Shown: piece after piece, positions 34,500-47,046 of the stretch
Numbering within the stretch: position 1 is the stretch's first letter
Layout of the letters: the number at the start of each line of letters is the position of its first letter
Assembly (NCBI GenBank): GCA_019188255.1
Contig: JAETXT010000016.1
Coordinates: 434,001 to 498,000, forward strand
DNA: 64,000 bases
From: Verticillium longisporum
Taxonomy: Eukaryota; Ascomycota; Sordariomycetes; Glomerellales; Plectosphaerellaceae
Reading direction: 5' to 3'
Translations under genes and position numbers: made by a program
Notes under the pieces: model-generated
Database searches by the model: none
Told to the model about the DNA's origin: nothing
The model's input: only the letters and a program-made list of their open reading frames with translations

Positions 34500-35090
34500 A
34501 AAGGGCTCATTCTCGTGCTGAGCAGCAGATTAGGCCCGGTTCGTGTCTCGCCTCATGAACGTGAGAGACGACCTTGTCATGGCTGGTGTTGTGGCCGAGG
34601 AAAGGGCCAGGATCCTGAGCGATGCGGTGAGTCCAAGTGATCGTCTAGCTGCAGAGAGAGAGCGTTGGAGGGGATCTGCGAGTCGTTAGCCAGAGGCAAT
34701 GCGCAGGCCCAAGTATCCTCAAGCCATGGCAGTTGAGGTTGCTTACAAGGTCTCCAAGATATCACAGGAACCTGGCAAAGGCTCTGACAGAAAGGACCAT
34801 AACGGAGAAAATCAGAGACGGTAACGAAACGGTGATGAGACAGCCAAAAAGGGCCTTGTTCTGGGTTGTGGCAGAAAAGATCAAGAGAGCCCAGATTTAG
34901 GACTTTCAGGAGGACCTGACGTTGATTTTATACGCGGCAGAAAAAGATACGTACCTTGGGGGGGCGGCGGAAAAGAGCGAATCACGTGGTGGGAGAAGAC
35001 GTGTGGTAGGGAATGAAGCGACCCACCCGCAACCGTCATTTCCAGAGAAGGAAACCGGCGCGGGAGGTGGGTTTCCCACACGGAACAAAA
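34500..35090. other. Border zone between genes and AT-rich island
   Basis: Normal composition with no supported gene. The base composition changes abruptly at about 35,085-35,095, where the sequence turns to runs of TATTATTATAATATATT. Confidence 0.5.
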
Positions 35091-38000
35091 TTACTATTAT
35101 TATAATATATTATTTCCCCTATAATCCTTTAATAATAGATAATTAGAATAATATTAAATATATATTTAATATAATAACTTTATTTAAAGCTTAAAGATCT
35201 ATTATTATTCGCTCTTTATATATATTATTAATTATCTTCTAAATAATAAAAACTAAGCTCTTAAATAATATAGGATCTATAATTTATTTAAATCTTCTTT
35301 ATTTATAAAAGTTATTAAATATCTAATCTAGAAATTCTCTATCTTTAAAGCTATTAAAGTATACCTTCTAATTAATCTTTTAATTATAATATCCTTCGAT
35401 TAATAGGATTTTTAATTCCTAATTATATAATACTTTAATAATTCCTATATTATTTTAAACTTCTAAATACTTTATTATTATCCTAGATATTTTTACTATA
35501 AAGTAATTATTATATTTAAAGATCTTAACTCCTTTTAACATTATCTTTATTAATATAATTAAGCTCTTAATAATCCTAAGCTTAGAATTAATATTTAGAT
35601 ATTTATTAAATCTTATTCTTAATTTATTTATATTCTCTTCTTTAATAATTTATTTAATTATCCTTCTTTTAAGGAAATATATTACTTTATTTAATAGGAT
35701 ATAAAGGCTATTCTCTACTTTAAAGGGCTCTAAGCTCCTTAAAGGGGCTTTCCTAAATATTAGTATAAGCTTATCCTTATTATTCTTTATTAGGATATTA
35801 GCTAATTTACTTATTAAGGAATATAGATTACTTTCTATTATAAATATAAATAGAAGGCTATAATCTTTAATTCTTTTAATTTTCTCTTAATAAATAGTAT
35901 TTATTCTATTTAGCTAGGATATATTATTATCTTCTTAATTATAAAAGCTTTTTAGGGAACTAGGTTAACCTTAGAATAGATCGAAGTAGGAATTTAGATC
36001 CTCTTAGCTATCCCGATTTCAATATAGCTAAAGGAGTTTAGAATATTTATTTAGTTTAAGACTAGGAATTCCTAGCTAAGGAGGAGATTAGCGCTAAAGC
36101 GCTCTATTACCTATACTCCTATATATAAATAAGCTATTATAGGCTATCCTTTAATAATATTAATTACTTAAACTATAAATATTATCTATCCTAAGGCCTT
36201 TATATTATTAATTCTATTAAATTCTATATTCTAATTTATATTAAAATTATATTTTAGAATAATATTAAGTATTCTTTTATTAATTATATAATAGCTAGCC
36301 CCTAAGTTAATATATATTTTAAAGCGGTTCTCTCTATAATTATTAATAATCTCGATCCTAATATATATAAAATTATACTTTATTTATCCTAATTTTAATA
36401 TTATCTAGGGCTTTTTATTAATTACTTTTATATATTTTAGCTTTAATATCTTCTAATAAGCTTATTAATATTTAATAATTATATTATTTAAATCTATAAA
36501 TTATATAATAATTATAACATTATCTTATAATTTAGAATTTATCTTTATATTTAACTATAAAGCTAAAAAAAGCCTATTTAATAATTATTATTATTATTCT
36601 TCTTATTATCTATTAATTAGGCTAAGTCTTCGCTTATTAATTTACTATTTAATTTAATTACTAAATATCCTTAATTTTATAAATCGTTTATTAATAATTA
36701 GTTTACTATTCTTATATTAATTTAGATTAATATTATAATATCCTTTATAATATTTATAATATCTATTCTATAGAACTTTTAGAATTTATAAAACTTATTC
36801 TAGCCTTAAATAAATATTAATTAATAATTAAGTTTATATATATTAATAAAGAGCTTCTATTTACTAAATAGTTTAAGCTTAAGCTAAATACATTCTAGGT
36901 TCCTTATATATTAATTATTAATATTAAGTAATTAGAATTATCTCCTAAGTTTAGATTCCTATAAGTCCTACCTATTATAGGGTCGAGTATTCCTTTATTA
37001 ATTCCCTATTAAATAATTTAACTAAATTAATAATCTCTATATTCTATAGATGTAATTTCATCTCTATCTAATTATAAAGCTTTAAATCTTTTCTATAAAG
37101 GCTTTATAGCTAATATACTTTATTAGTCTTTTAAGGCCTATAATAAGGATAACCTCGATCCTATTATAAACGATTACTAAATATTTATTTAATAATTCCT
37201 CTATTAATTTAGCGAATTATATAACTTTATTTATAAATAAGCGGAAATTAATATAATTAATAATATTTTAAAGAATAAACTTTATCTTTTTAAATCTTTC
37301 TTTAGCCTCTTTATATAATAATTTAAACCTTTAAAGGAGGAGATCTATCTATATCTTAAAGCCTTTATTAATCCCGAGTAAAAGATAGAGCTTTAGATTA
37401 GAATCTATATTATTAATATATTAAATTAAAGCTACTCTTAATAAACATTAATATAAATTATAAGTTATAATAGTTTAATAGTTTAAGCTTAATATTATAT
37501 ATTATTCGATTATATCGATAAATCTATAAATATCTTATTAGATAATCCTTATATTTTCTTAATATATATTTAATTTCTCTTTAAAATATAAAAATAAATT
37601 AAAAAATATAATATCCTTTAATTTAAATTTAAAGTTTAGCTTATTATTAAATTCATTCCTTTAAAGGCCGAATAATTTATATATTATAGCTAAATCTAAT
37701 ATAATATATTAAAATTAAAGAATAGGGGGATTATTATCTATATTAAGCTAGTATTATATAAATAAAGATATTTAAATAAATTAATATATCTTTAATTATT
37801 AGGATAATATTATTCCTATAAAGGCTAAGCTATTATTATAATTATAGTTAATTAAATTAAAGGGTAATCGATAATATTTATTTATAATATACTATTTATA
37901 TAGCTTCTTATAGAAGGGTATATTTCCTAGTATAATTATTCTAATTCTAGGTTCTTCCTTAATTATAAGCTTTATTATTAACTCTTTTAAGGTTATTATC

Positions 38001-38209
38001 CTTAAATTCTATTATCTAATTAAAGAAGAGGACTATAATCTCTTTAATCTATTATTTATTTTATTTATAGAGGCCTTTATATTCTAATTATTATAGCTTC
38101 TAATTAATATTCTAGGGGTTACTAGGTTAATATCCTTAATAGTTACTCTCTTATATACTTTTCGCTAATCTTCTATTATTTAAAGGAACTAGTCTAGCTT
38201 AAATATCTA

Positions 38210-38492
38210 TTAGTATTAAGAGGGCTTTACTACTTATATAAACCCTATTTCATTACTTTAGCTATGCTTGAGAGCTCTGAATAGGTAGGGTAGGTAATAT
38301 AAGACTTATAATGATTATTAATGCTATCTCTAAGTTACCGCTACCTACGTAAATCAGATATACCCATCTAATTCACCGATTACGTAAGCCGTGAATTACG
38401 TACTCCTAAGAGCGATGAATCCCGGCCCCGGTAATCACTATATCGGTGAATCCTATATAGTAATCACTGCCCTAGGCGATTCCCTAATATTA
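38210..38492 (-). repeat. 283-bp repeat, less mutated copy (LTR-like)
   Basis: First of two direct copies of equal length. Read on the minus strand it begins taatattagggaatcgcc and ends cctcttaatactaa, which resembles fungal LTR ends of the TGTTAGGGAATC...AATACTAACA kind after C-to-T change. It keeps more G and C than its partner, including the stretch around cccggccccgg. Confidence 0.6.
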
Positions 38493-39287
38493 ATTTAATA
38501 TTAGCTCTCTTTTCTTTATAGATAGGATTGCCGTAGAACTAATATTGGAAGCTATTACCTAGGTTAATAGCTACTCTAATACGCTTATAATTCTCTAGTC
38601 TCTAGCGCATTAGATCCCTAGTCTATAAAATAATAAATAAATAAGTAACGAAGTAATAATAGAAGAATAATAGATAGAATAAGGAAAACGCAGCTCAATA
38701 CTACTATTCCTATCGCTTATTGCCTTGAGGATCTAGGCGCTCTTAAGATCTACGGATACTAAATCTAGTAATCCAGGGAACCGTAATTCTACTCTATTAA
38801 TAATAAAGTCGATATCGAGACCCTTCCTAACCTTCTACGTTAAGCATAATATTCCGAGTTCCTCTAAAATGCTATCGAACTCCTATTATATCTTTTTAGC
38901 GCTCTCTAGCTCTATTACGGAGCTGTTACTATAATCCGAGGAGCTTATTATCGCTAATTTTATTAAAGCTCTACTATAGCTAATTAACTATTCTATAGAG
39001 CTTCGTTTATCGGGGTTAATAGCTAGTAATATAGCCTAGGTAGTAATCTTAAGTATAGGAGTCCTAAGATACTTAAAGTAGATAGTGCTCTTATATATTA
39101 TATAATAGAGGGTTTCTCTATTATTAAGCTCTTATAAGAATCCTAAAATACTTAAAGTAAATAGTGCTCTTACGATTATTTATAAAGTATAATCGATAAA
39201 CTTATATATAGTAAATTTACTATTCATAGGATCGATCTTAACTTCTCTAGCTCTAGCTATTCTATATTATATTAAATATAATACTAA

Positions 39288-39570
39288 TTAGTATTAAGAG
39301 GGCTTTACTATTTATATAAACCCTATTTTATTACTTTAGCTATATTTAAGAGCTCTAAATAAGTAAAGTAGGTAATATAAGACTTATAATAATTATTAAT
39401 GCTATTTCTAAGTTACTACTACTTATATAAATTAGATATACCTATCTAATTTACTAATTATATAAGCTATGAATTACGTGCTCCTAAGAGCTATAAATCC
39501 TAGCCCCGGTAATTACTATATCGGTAAATCCTATATAGTAATTACTACTCTAAGCGATTCCCTAATATTA
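39288..39570 (-). repeat. 283-bp repeat, more mutated copy (LTR-like)
   Basis: Second copy, same orientation and exactly the same length as 38,210-38,492, with no gaps in the parts I aligned. The differences I checked are C-to-T or G-to-A, nearly all in the direction of more A/T in this copy. The 795 bp between the copies has no ORF. The pair could be the two LTRs of a shortened or internally deleted element. Confidence 0.6.
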
Positions 39571-41160
39571 GTTTAATAATTAGGTTAATACTCTTATAAA
39601 GCTATTCTTAATTATTTATCGTTCTATTTAAATATAGGCTATAATAAAGGATAATATAGGATTCTATTATAAGATTCTATTATATTCTAAGTTAAGCTCT
39701 TTTTCTTCTATTATTAATAGAGCGTCTCTAAGAAATACTTCCTCTTAATTTATAATAAATAGTCGGAACGTCTCTAGGTATTAATCTAGTACTTTAAAGA
39801 GTAAATAGATTATTGTAATTCCTAAAGAGAACTTCCTAATAAAGATTCTTTAAGGCCTTTAAGGAGCCTTTTATTCTATAAATAATATAATATATAGTTA
39901 ATTTAGCTTATTTAAATTAATTACTATTATTTAATATAATTATAGCTATAAGGATTAATAATCTTTAATCTTAAATACTTAATTTAAAGTATTATATTAA
40001 GATACCCTCCTTTATTAAGAAAATAATATATAATTCTCTATATATTATTCCTCTTAATTATATAACTAGGAATCTCCCTAGCTAGTAATTACAGTTCTAT
40101 AATTATTATATTATAATAGCCTAATAGTAATTACTATACTATAATTATTAAAGGGAATTATATAATAGTAATTATTAATCTATAGTTATATAATAGGGTT
40201 ATATAATTATCTATCTACTATACTTATAATAGATCCGCTTAATGATTATTTAGAAGTATATATAGATATAGTTATATTATTCTTTTACTATAAATATATC
40301 CTAATTAATATTTATAAAGTCTTTAAAATAATAATAATACCCTATAAATAGGATAATAAACCTCTAAAGGTCTTATAAGAACTTATTATCTATAAGATAG
40401 AATCGGCCCTTAAAGACTATAAACGACTTTATTAAAGCCTATAATAGGAGGGTCGAATTATTAAGAGACCCCTCTATATTTATTAAAACGTAGATAAACG
40501 TTAAATCGAATTTTACTATTACGAGTATATTCTATAAGATCCCCCTTTTCCTATTAAAGAACCTCTTCTATAAAGAGGCCTTTATATAAACTAATATATA
40601 AATTCTATCTATAATACTAATATAGCTATTAAACTAATAATATCGCTTATCTAGCTCGATATACTTATTAACGAATTCGGGCTTAAGGAGCTATATATAT
40701 TTAATATAGAGCTTATATAATATTTATAAGACTTTATTAAATATCCTAGGAATATAGCTCTAAGGGACTCTTAATAGATTCTCTATTATTCTCTATATTA
40801 CTATATAGCTAATAATATAGAGAGAAACTATTAGCTTCTATTCTATAGATTAATATTAAGAATCCTAGATATAATACTATTTTCTAGTTTATCTTATAAA
40901 TACTTAGAATTCTAGCTTTAAGAGCTAAAATATATCTATAAATATATATTCTAGGCCCTCTAATTAAGCTATTATAAGCTATTAAGAATATATAGTTTAC
41001 TAGAATATTTATTATTATAGTACCTCTTTATAGAACTATAGAAGTAGTATTAAGATATTAATAAAGAAGGGTATAATTAATATAATAATATCGTTAATTC
41101 TATTATTTTCTTTATTATCGAGCTTAGGCGCTTCTAAATCCGAGGTAGATAATAAAGATA

Positions 41161-43019
41161 ACGTAATCCACAAGCGAGTGGTTCACCCAAGCGAGTGGTT
41201 CACTTCGCCCGGGCCCACGACCTACACCTGAATTCTACAGATTCCACCTCCGCCCGCGATGGAGACTCTTTCAAAAGAAGGTCAATTATTCCTTGCTATC
41301 CAAGCTATGGACAATGACCCGAACCTAAGCGCCCGGAGTGCTGCGAGGATCTACACCGTCCCCTTAACGACGCTCCTCCGACGCCAGAAGGGCAAACCCT
41401 CCCGACGCGAAAGCCCGCCCAATTCTGCCAAATTAACAGTACTAGAAGAGAAAACTATTGTCGAATATATCCTTGACCTAGATGCGCGATCTTACCCTCC
41501 CCGGTTGGGTGAGGTCGGAGATATGGCGAATCGCCTGCTTGCCGACCGTGACGCGCCACGCGTCGGGAAGAACTGGGCCGCAAACTTCGTCAAACGGCAA
41601 CCAGAGCTCCGGACGCGTTTCTTTCGCAAGTACGACTACAAGAGGGCCCAATGCGAAGATCCGGACGCGATAAACGCGTGGTTCCGCCTCGTGCATAACA
41701 TGATCGCCAAGTACGGCATCCAAGAGGCTGACATGTACAACTTTGACGAGACCGGCTTCCAGATGGGCGTTATCGCCAACGGAATGGTCGTGACCAGTTC
41801 GGAAAGACGGTCCAATGTGAAGATGAGGCAGCCAGGCAACCGGGAATGGGTTACGGTGATCCAGGGCGTTGGCGCGTTGGGTTTCTCCGTCCCGCCGTTC
41901 ATCGTGGTTTCGGGCAAGTACCACCTCTCGAGCTGGTACCAGGACGACGCGATTTCTCGCGACTGGAGAATCGCAACATCTCCAAACGGCTGGACGACGA
42001 ATGATATTGGTCTGGAATGGATTCGGCATTTTGACAGGCATACAAAGTCCCGTACTTCGGGCGGTTATCGCCTACTGATCCTGGATGGCCACGAAAGTCA
42101 CCACTCGGTCGACTTCGAACTCTACTGCAAGGAGAACAACATCATCACACTCTGTATGCCTCCTCATTCGTCACATCTACTCCAGCCTCTCGATGTTGGG
42201 TGTTTTGGCCCACTAAAGAAAGCATACGGTCGGCAAATCGAGGATAGGATGAGGGCGGGTACAACGCACATCAGCAAAGAGGACTTCTTCCCGGCGTTTT
42301 CGGCTGCATTTCAGCAAGCAATGACAGAAAAACATCCAGGGAGGCTTTCGAGGAGCGGGGCTTGTCCCCCATAACCCGGAAACAGTCCTGTCAAAGCTGG
42401 ATGTGAGGTTGAGGACGACGACGCCTCCGGGGACGTCCCACGGGGAGCGTGATTCTTGGGTCTCTAAGACGCCCACTAACCTGCTCGAGGCAGGTTCCCA
42501 GACTGACTTCATCAAAGGGCGAATCTCACGCCACCAGGGAAGCTCCCCAACGTCAATTTTAGATGCTGTTGACTATCTTGCGAAGGGGACGCGGGGTGTT
42601 ATGCACCAGATCGCTCTTTTGAAGTCAGAGGTTATGATCCTTCGAGAGGAAAATGCTACACTAAGCCGACGCCGGAGGGCCAAAAAGCTACGTCTCCGGG
42701 AAGGAGGAAGCATGGCTGTAGGCGAGGGACAGGACAAGATTGCTCAGAAGGAAGTAGATATCCAGATAAAAGAGGAAACGCTGCAGAACCCGGGTCCCGC
42801 GTCGTGGTCCCAGCCGAAGAAACGATGCTGTAGCGTATGCGGGAAGACCGGCCACAACGCGAGAACTTGTCAGGTAGCTATCTCATCGTCTGCAAAAGAC
42901 GAGGAGGAGTGATTTTAATTGATTTACGGCGTTTGGGTTGAGGTTTTCCTCGGAATGTTTGTCGGGTCGGGGTGAAGTGAACCACTCGCATGGGTGAACC
43001 ACTCGCTTGTGGATTACGT
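41161..43019 (+). mobile_element. pogo/Fot1-type DNA transposon, TA target duplication
   Basis: A GC-normal 1,859-bp element inside the AT-rich island. Ends are 50-bp terminal inverted repeats (41161-41210 and 42970-43019) with two mismatches, starting ACGTAATCCACAAG and flanked by TA on both sides (41159-41160 and 43020-43021), the Tc1/mariner-type target duplication. Each TIR contains the 15-bp word aagcgagtggttcac twice in tandem, a likely transposase binding site. The element encodes one transposase in two frames. No RIP pattern is seen within it, although both flanks are heavily AT-shifted. Confidence 0.9.
41259..42912 (+). CDS. pogo/Fot1-family transposase, frame broken once
   Basis: The first frame (41259-42374) has an N-terminal helix-turn-helix region (SARSAARIYTVPLTTLLRR), a CENP-B-like second HTH (VGKNWAANFVKRQPELRTR) and the DDE catalytic core: D163 in YNFDETGF, D276 in LILDGHESH and D312 in LLQPLDVGCF. 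Spacing between the last two is 35 residues, giving the D35D signature of the Fot1/pogo group. The second frame (42403-42912) continues with LSKLDVRLRT, a coiled segment and a CCHC zinc knuckle (CSVCGKTGHNARTC). The frames meet at an A5 run (42328-42332), where the length has changed by +1 or -2. Read through, the product would be about 550 aa, the usual family length. It cuts and pastes DNA at TA sites. As it stands the copy would make a truncated enzyme that retains all three catalytic residues. Confidence 0.85.
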
Positions 43020-43021
43020 TA

Positions 43022-43260
43022 CTTCTATTTTAGTATATAAATAGCCTAGAATATAGTATCCTTTTAGTTTTAAGTCCCTTATCTAAGTATTTAAGCTTAA
43101 AATATAAATCCTTACTTAAATAGGAAAGGTTTAAAAGGAATAAAGGGCCCTATTAGTATAGTATATTGATTTTCGAATATTTAGCTAAATATTAGCTTAC
43201 CGTTTATTTAGTATAAAACGCCTATTAAATTAGGTAAAGCATTATAGGTACGGGCTATAT
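43022..43260. repeat. AT-rich island, right remnant
   Basis: Continuation of the AT-rich, TpA-heavy sequence after the transposon, fading by about 43,260. It shows that the transposon inserted into the island. Confidence 0.6.
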
Positions 43261-43390
43261 TCTATAAGCTTTTGAACTTAAGTCGATTTCAAAAGCTAAG
43301 ACGATCATGGCCTTATTAAGGGTCTTTACTCCGAGTCATGCAGCCCGGCAATGAGGCGTGCATGACTAGGAACGTAAGGTACGTACTCAA

Positions 43391-43413
43391 GGTAGGTACC
43401 TAGGTACCTAGGT
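43391..43413. repeat. Palindromic acctaggt microsatellite
   Basis: Overlapping copies of the palindrome acctaggt (ggtaggtacctaggtacct followed by aggt) in the gap between the island and DBP4. A second cluster of the same word lies at 54,447-54,503. Confidence 0.6.
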
Positions 43414-43586
43414 CACTACTCCATCCTGAGTATCCTGAGATTCTCTGGCCGACTTACCAGACTTCACATGTTGACCTCCGATGGCAGGCTGATGTTGACT
43501 CACGACGGCAGATGATGTTGCCTTCCGACGGCAGATCCTGCGCTGATTGGGTATCTAGATTTCTTCTGTCTTCTCAACACGCCACA

Positions 43587-46051
43587 CTACGCCAGCAGAC
43601 CCGCGGCAAGAGCCTCGAGATCCTCCAGCGTCTCGGGCTCCCGGTCAATCTCCAACACCTTCCTGCCGTCTGCTGGCGCTTCCTCGTCGTCGGTCTGGAA
43701 CCACTTCTTGGCCTTCTTCCGCGGCCTCTCGTCCTCTTCCGCCTCGCTGCTGTCCTCGGCCGGCCGTCCGCCGCTCATCGGCAACGGCCGCAGCAGCGCC
43801 AGCGGGGCTTCCTCGAGGTCCCCGCCCGTCGCCATGGCGTGACCCACGCGCGGCATGTCGCCCCTGTCCTCGGCCTCCCTGGCCTTCCTCTTGAGCCTCT
43901 TCTCCCGCCTCAGCAGCCGCGCGCGCTCCTTGTCGTCGGCGTCCGCGTCCTTGACCCGCGCCGCCTCGTCCTCGACAAACCGGGCGCGCTGCTCCTCGGC
44001 CGGGCCGTCCTGGGCAAACGCGTCCTCGTCCTGCAGCTCGTACAGCGGCCGCGCGACGCCGTCTTCGTCGAACACGAGCTTCGTGCCCGACCCCTTGTAC
44101 TTGAGCATCTTCTTCTTCGACAGGAGCGCCTTTTCCCGCCGCTTCGAGTCGATGATGACCTCCTGGTGGCCAATCGTCACCTTCTTCGGCCCCGCGTCCG
44201 CCTGCGCCGGATCGTCGAGGTCGTTCGTGTCAATGACGCGCTTGACGGCGAGGAAGTCGTCGGCGTCGTCGTCGTCGGCCTCGCCGAGCACCTTGGAGTA
44301 GTGACCCGACAGGACGTCCTGGTTTGTGCGCTCAAACATGCGGTCGTACTTTGTCTTGACCTCGTTCTTCTTGCTCTTCTTCGCCTTCAGCTTGGCCTTT
44401 TCGGGGTCGAGCTCGCCGTCGAGATCCGAGTCGTCGTCGTCTTCGTCGCTCGACAGGCCGGCGCGCGGCGCGTTCTTGACCTTTTTTATGTCCTCGCCCT
44501 TTTGGAACTTGATCTGCGGCGTGCCCGGCAGGCCGAGGCTCGCGGCGTAGGCGTCGAGGTCGAGGCTGTCAAACTTGAAGACGTGCTTGTCCTTTTGCAG
44601 GTAGACGGAGCGCGTGTAGCTGATAAAGGCCTTTTGGCCGAGGTACTTGAGCTCGGGGTACTGGAAGCACATGCTCTGGAGCTGCTTCGTGACCGACTTC
44701 TTCTTGCTCTCCTTGACCGTGATCCTGTTGACGGGCACCTTTTTGTGCTTGAGGCGCTCGAGCATGCCGGCCTCCTCGCTGGGGTCGAGGAAGAGCACGG
44801 CCTTGCCCTCGCGCTCGTAGCGCGCCGTGCGCCCGACGCGGTGAATGTACGTGTCGGCGTCCTCGGGGCAGTCGGCCTGGACGACCCAGTCGACGGCGGG
44901 GAAGTCGACGCCGCGGGCGACGACGTCGGTGGCGAAGAGGCACGCGTGGTTGGCGTCGGCGAAGCGCCGCGTAATCTCCATGCGCTGCAGCTGCTTCTGC
45001 TTGCCGAGCAGGTGCAGCAGCGGCACGCCCGGCGACAGGTGGCGGAAGCTCTCGTAGACGAAGCGCACCTGCTTGCCCGAGGAGAAGAAGACGATCATCT
45101 TGCTCTTGAGGTTGGCCTTGATGAAGCCGTAGAGCGTGTCGAGCTTCTCGGGCAGCGGCGTCACGAGGTAGTGCTGCTGCAGGTTGGCCGGCGTCGCCTC
45201 CTCGTGGACGGCGACGTAGGCGGGGTCGCGCAGGCTGAGGCGCGCGAGGTCGGAAATCTTCTTGCTCTGCGTCGCGCTGAAGAGGAGCGTCTGGCGCGTG
45301 GCCGGCAGGTGCTCGACGAGGGCGTCGACGGCCTGTTGGAAGCCCATGTCCATGATGCGGTCGGCCTCGTCGAGCACGAGCATCTGCAGGTTGTCGACGT
45401 CGAAGCCGGCCGTCTGGTCGAGGTGCTGCAGCATGCGGCCCGGCGTGCACACGAGAATGTTCATCTTGGCCAGCCGCTCGGCCTCCTCCTTGAGGCTCTT
45501 GCCGCCGATGACGAGGCCGGCCGAGAAGGCGTGGTAGCGGCCGACCTTGCGCAGCACCTCGAAGATCTGGGCCGCGAGCTCGCGCGTCGGCGAGATGATG
45601 AGGGCGCCGAGGCCGTCAAACTCGGTCCACTGCGCGCGGTACAGCTTCTCGAGCACCGGCAGGAGGAACGCCAGCGTCTTGCCGCTGCCCGTCTTGGCGG
45701 CGCCGAGAATGTCCTGGCCCTGGAGCGCGAGGGGCACGGCGCGCGACTGGATATCGGTGAGCGTCGTGAAGTGGGATTTCTCGAGGCCCTGCTTCGTGGG
45801 TGCGCACAGGGGCAGCTCGGCAAAGGTCGTCACCTCGGTGGCCTTGGGGTCCTGGACGATGCCATGTCAGTCGAGGCTGTGACTCTGGGAGCAAGCACAA
45901 GAGAGAAAACAAGAACGGCGGCTCTACTCACGAACTCGGCAATGGACTTTTCGAGGGCAGCAATGGTCAGCTGCTGCTGCTTGCGCTTCTCCTGGACAAT
46001 CTCGCGCTTCAAGGGCTGCGTCTTGCCCTTGACTTTCTTGGGAGGCGCCAT
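43587..46051 (-). CDS. DBP4: DBP4, DEAD-box RNA helicase of 18S rRNA processing
   Basis: Two exons, 46051-45932 and 45851-43587. The 80-bp intron has a GTGAGT donor, a CTGAC branch site and a TCCAG acceptor. The product is 794 aa, the usual length. N-terminal basic segment ([10 protein letters not shown]), Q motif (Q75), Walker A GSGKT at 95-99, PTREL at 128-132, DEAD at 201-204, SAT at 232-234 and the arginine-finger motif HRVGRTAR at 377-384. A long charged C-terminal extension ends in [16 protein letters not shown], all typical of Dbp4/Hca4. The enzyme unwinds U14 snoRNA from pre-rRNA in the nucleolus during 40S assembly; this role is known from yeast. The frame is intact throughout. The antisense strand of this GC-rich gene has an 863-codon ORF that is a composition artefact. 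CTG/TTG repeats (about 46,070-46,112) lie in the presumed 5' leader. Confidence 0.93.
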
Positions 46052-46497
46052 GGTTGGTGTCTGCTTCTGTTGCTGCTGTTGCTGCTGCAGCTGCTGTTGT
46101 TGAAGGGCAGTGGCTGGGGTTGGCAGAGGCAAGGCGTGCTTCGGCTCTGGCCCAAGGCTTGAAGCAAGCAATTGACTGGCGATAGACGATTGACGATTGC
46201 AACTGACGACTGAGTACTGTGACGATAATTTTTCGACTTTTAGGTGGGGCAACGGCAGTCGGCGCCAACCACCGCCGCGGTTGCCGGCTGGCGAATATCT
46301 GACAGCTGGCAGACTGTTGCATCCTCTTCTGTGCACCACAACTCTCTCCCAGTAACTCTCACGATCAGGTGAACTCTCAACCATCGGGTTTCTATCAAAA
46401 CCATCCCTCGACTATCTTCTCCTTTTTCGTCAGACAGTGGCCGGGACCTCCATCCACTTTCGTTCTCTCCTCCACGCACCACAATCCACCGAAACAC

Positions 46498-47046
46498 CTA
46501 GTCATACAGAAACCTCCCCACAGCCTCCTGCTGCAGCGTCCACTTGCCAGCCGCAACATCCTTCAACAGCGCAATGGTCTTGAGCGTCCCCTCCTCATCC
46601 AGATGAGCCCTCCTCTGCTGTAATCTCGACCACTGCTCGTCAAGGCTTCCCTCTCTTGCATTCTCCACCTCGAGCGTGCGGTTCTGCACCACCAACGCCT
46701 CGAACATGCGGCTGTCCCACATGCCATCGCGCCTGGGGTTCTCCTGAAGCAGTCGTATCGCTGCCTCCCGCACATTGGCGTCTCGACAGCGCATGCTCGC
46801 CTGGAAGAGCGGGAACGTGACGGCGGCATCCATCGAAAATATGTCGCCCTGCGTGACGGCACCGAACATGTCTCGCTGCCGGGGCAGGATCTCGCTGGAC
46901 AGACTAACAATCTCACTGTAGATCGGCGTCATGGCCGCGTGCTGCGTCACCTCCCACCACCGTCGCGCCTCGGAAAAGTCGTCGAACGAGCCGGGCATGT
47001 TCTCGATGACGCGGTGGTTCTTGGGCCCACCGCGACAGCACCACAT
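46498..47046 (-). pseudogene. C-terminal fragment of a fungal Zn2Cys6 transcription factor
   Basis: 182 open codons ending at 46498 carry SFDDFSEARRWWEVTQHAAM, followed by DSRMFEALVVQNRTLEVENA, QWSRLQQRRAHLDEEGT and an end in QQEAVGRFLYD. These resemble the C-terminal part of the fungal transcription-factor family with a Zn2Cys6 N-terminus (DUF3468-type). No zinc cluster (CxxCxxxxxxC...) and no N-terminal portion can be found on this strand in the 1.1 kb up to the kinase gene, so I read it as a truncated relic. The reading begins abruptly (MWCCRGGPKNHR). Confidence 0.5.

Larger units (their letters stand above)
35090..41160. repeat. Extremely AT-rich, RIP-like island
   Basis: About 6 kb made almost entirely of A and T with TpA steps, without a single ORF of 60 codons on either strand. 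G and C survive mostly as isolated bases in words such as CTAG, CCTA, AAGG and TTAGG. This is the product of repeat-induced point mutation (CpA to TpA on both strands) acting on transposon copies, with probable constitutive heterochromatin. At least one pair of repeat copies can still be aligned (38,210 and 39,288). Other fragments are too degraded for me to classify. Confidence 0.8.

Noticed and set aside
35090..41160. Mitochondrial DNA insertion or centromere as the cause of AT richness
   Set aside because: No mitochondrial gene or tRNA pattern is seen, and aligned repeat copies differ by C-to-T/G-to-A changes, which supports RIP of repeats instead.
43512..46103. 863-codon ORF on the plus strand, opposite DBP4
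   Set aside because: It is the antisense shadow of a GC-rich, codon-biased gene: Leu/Val/Ala/Arg low complexity with no domain, while the minus strand encodes a complete helicase.
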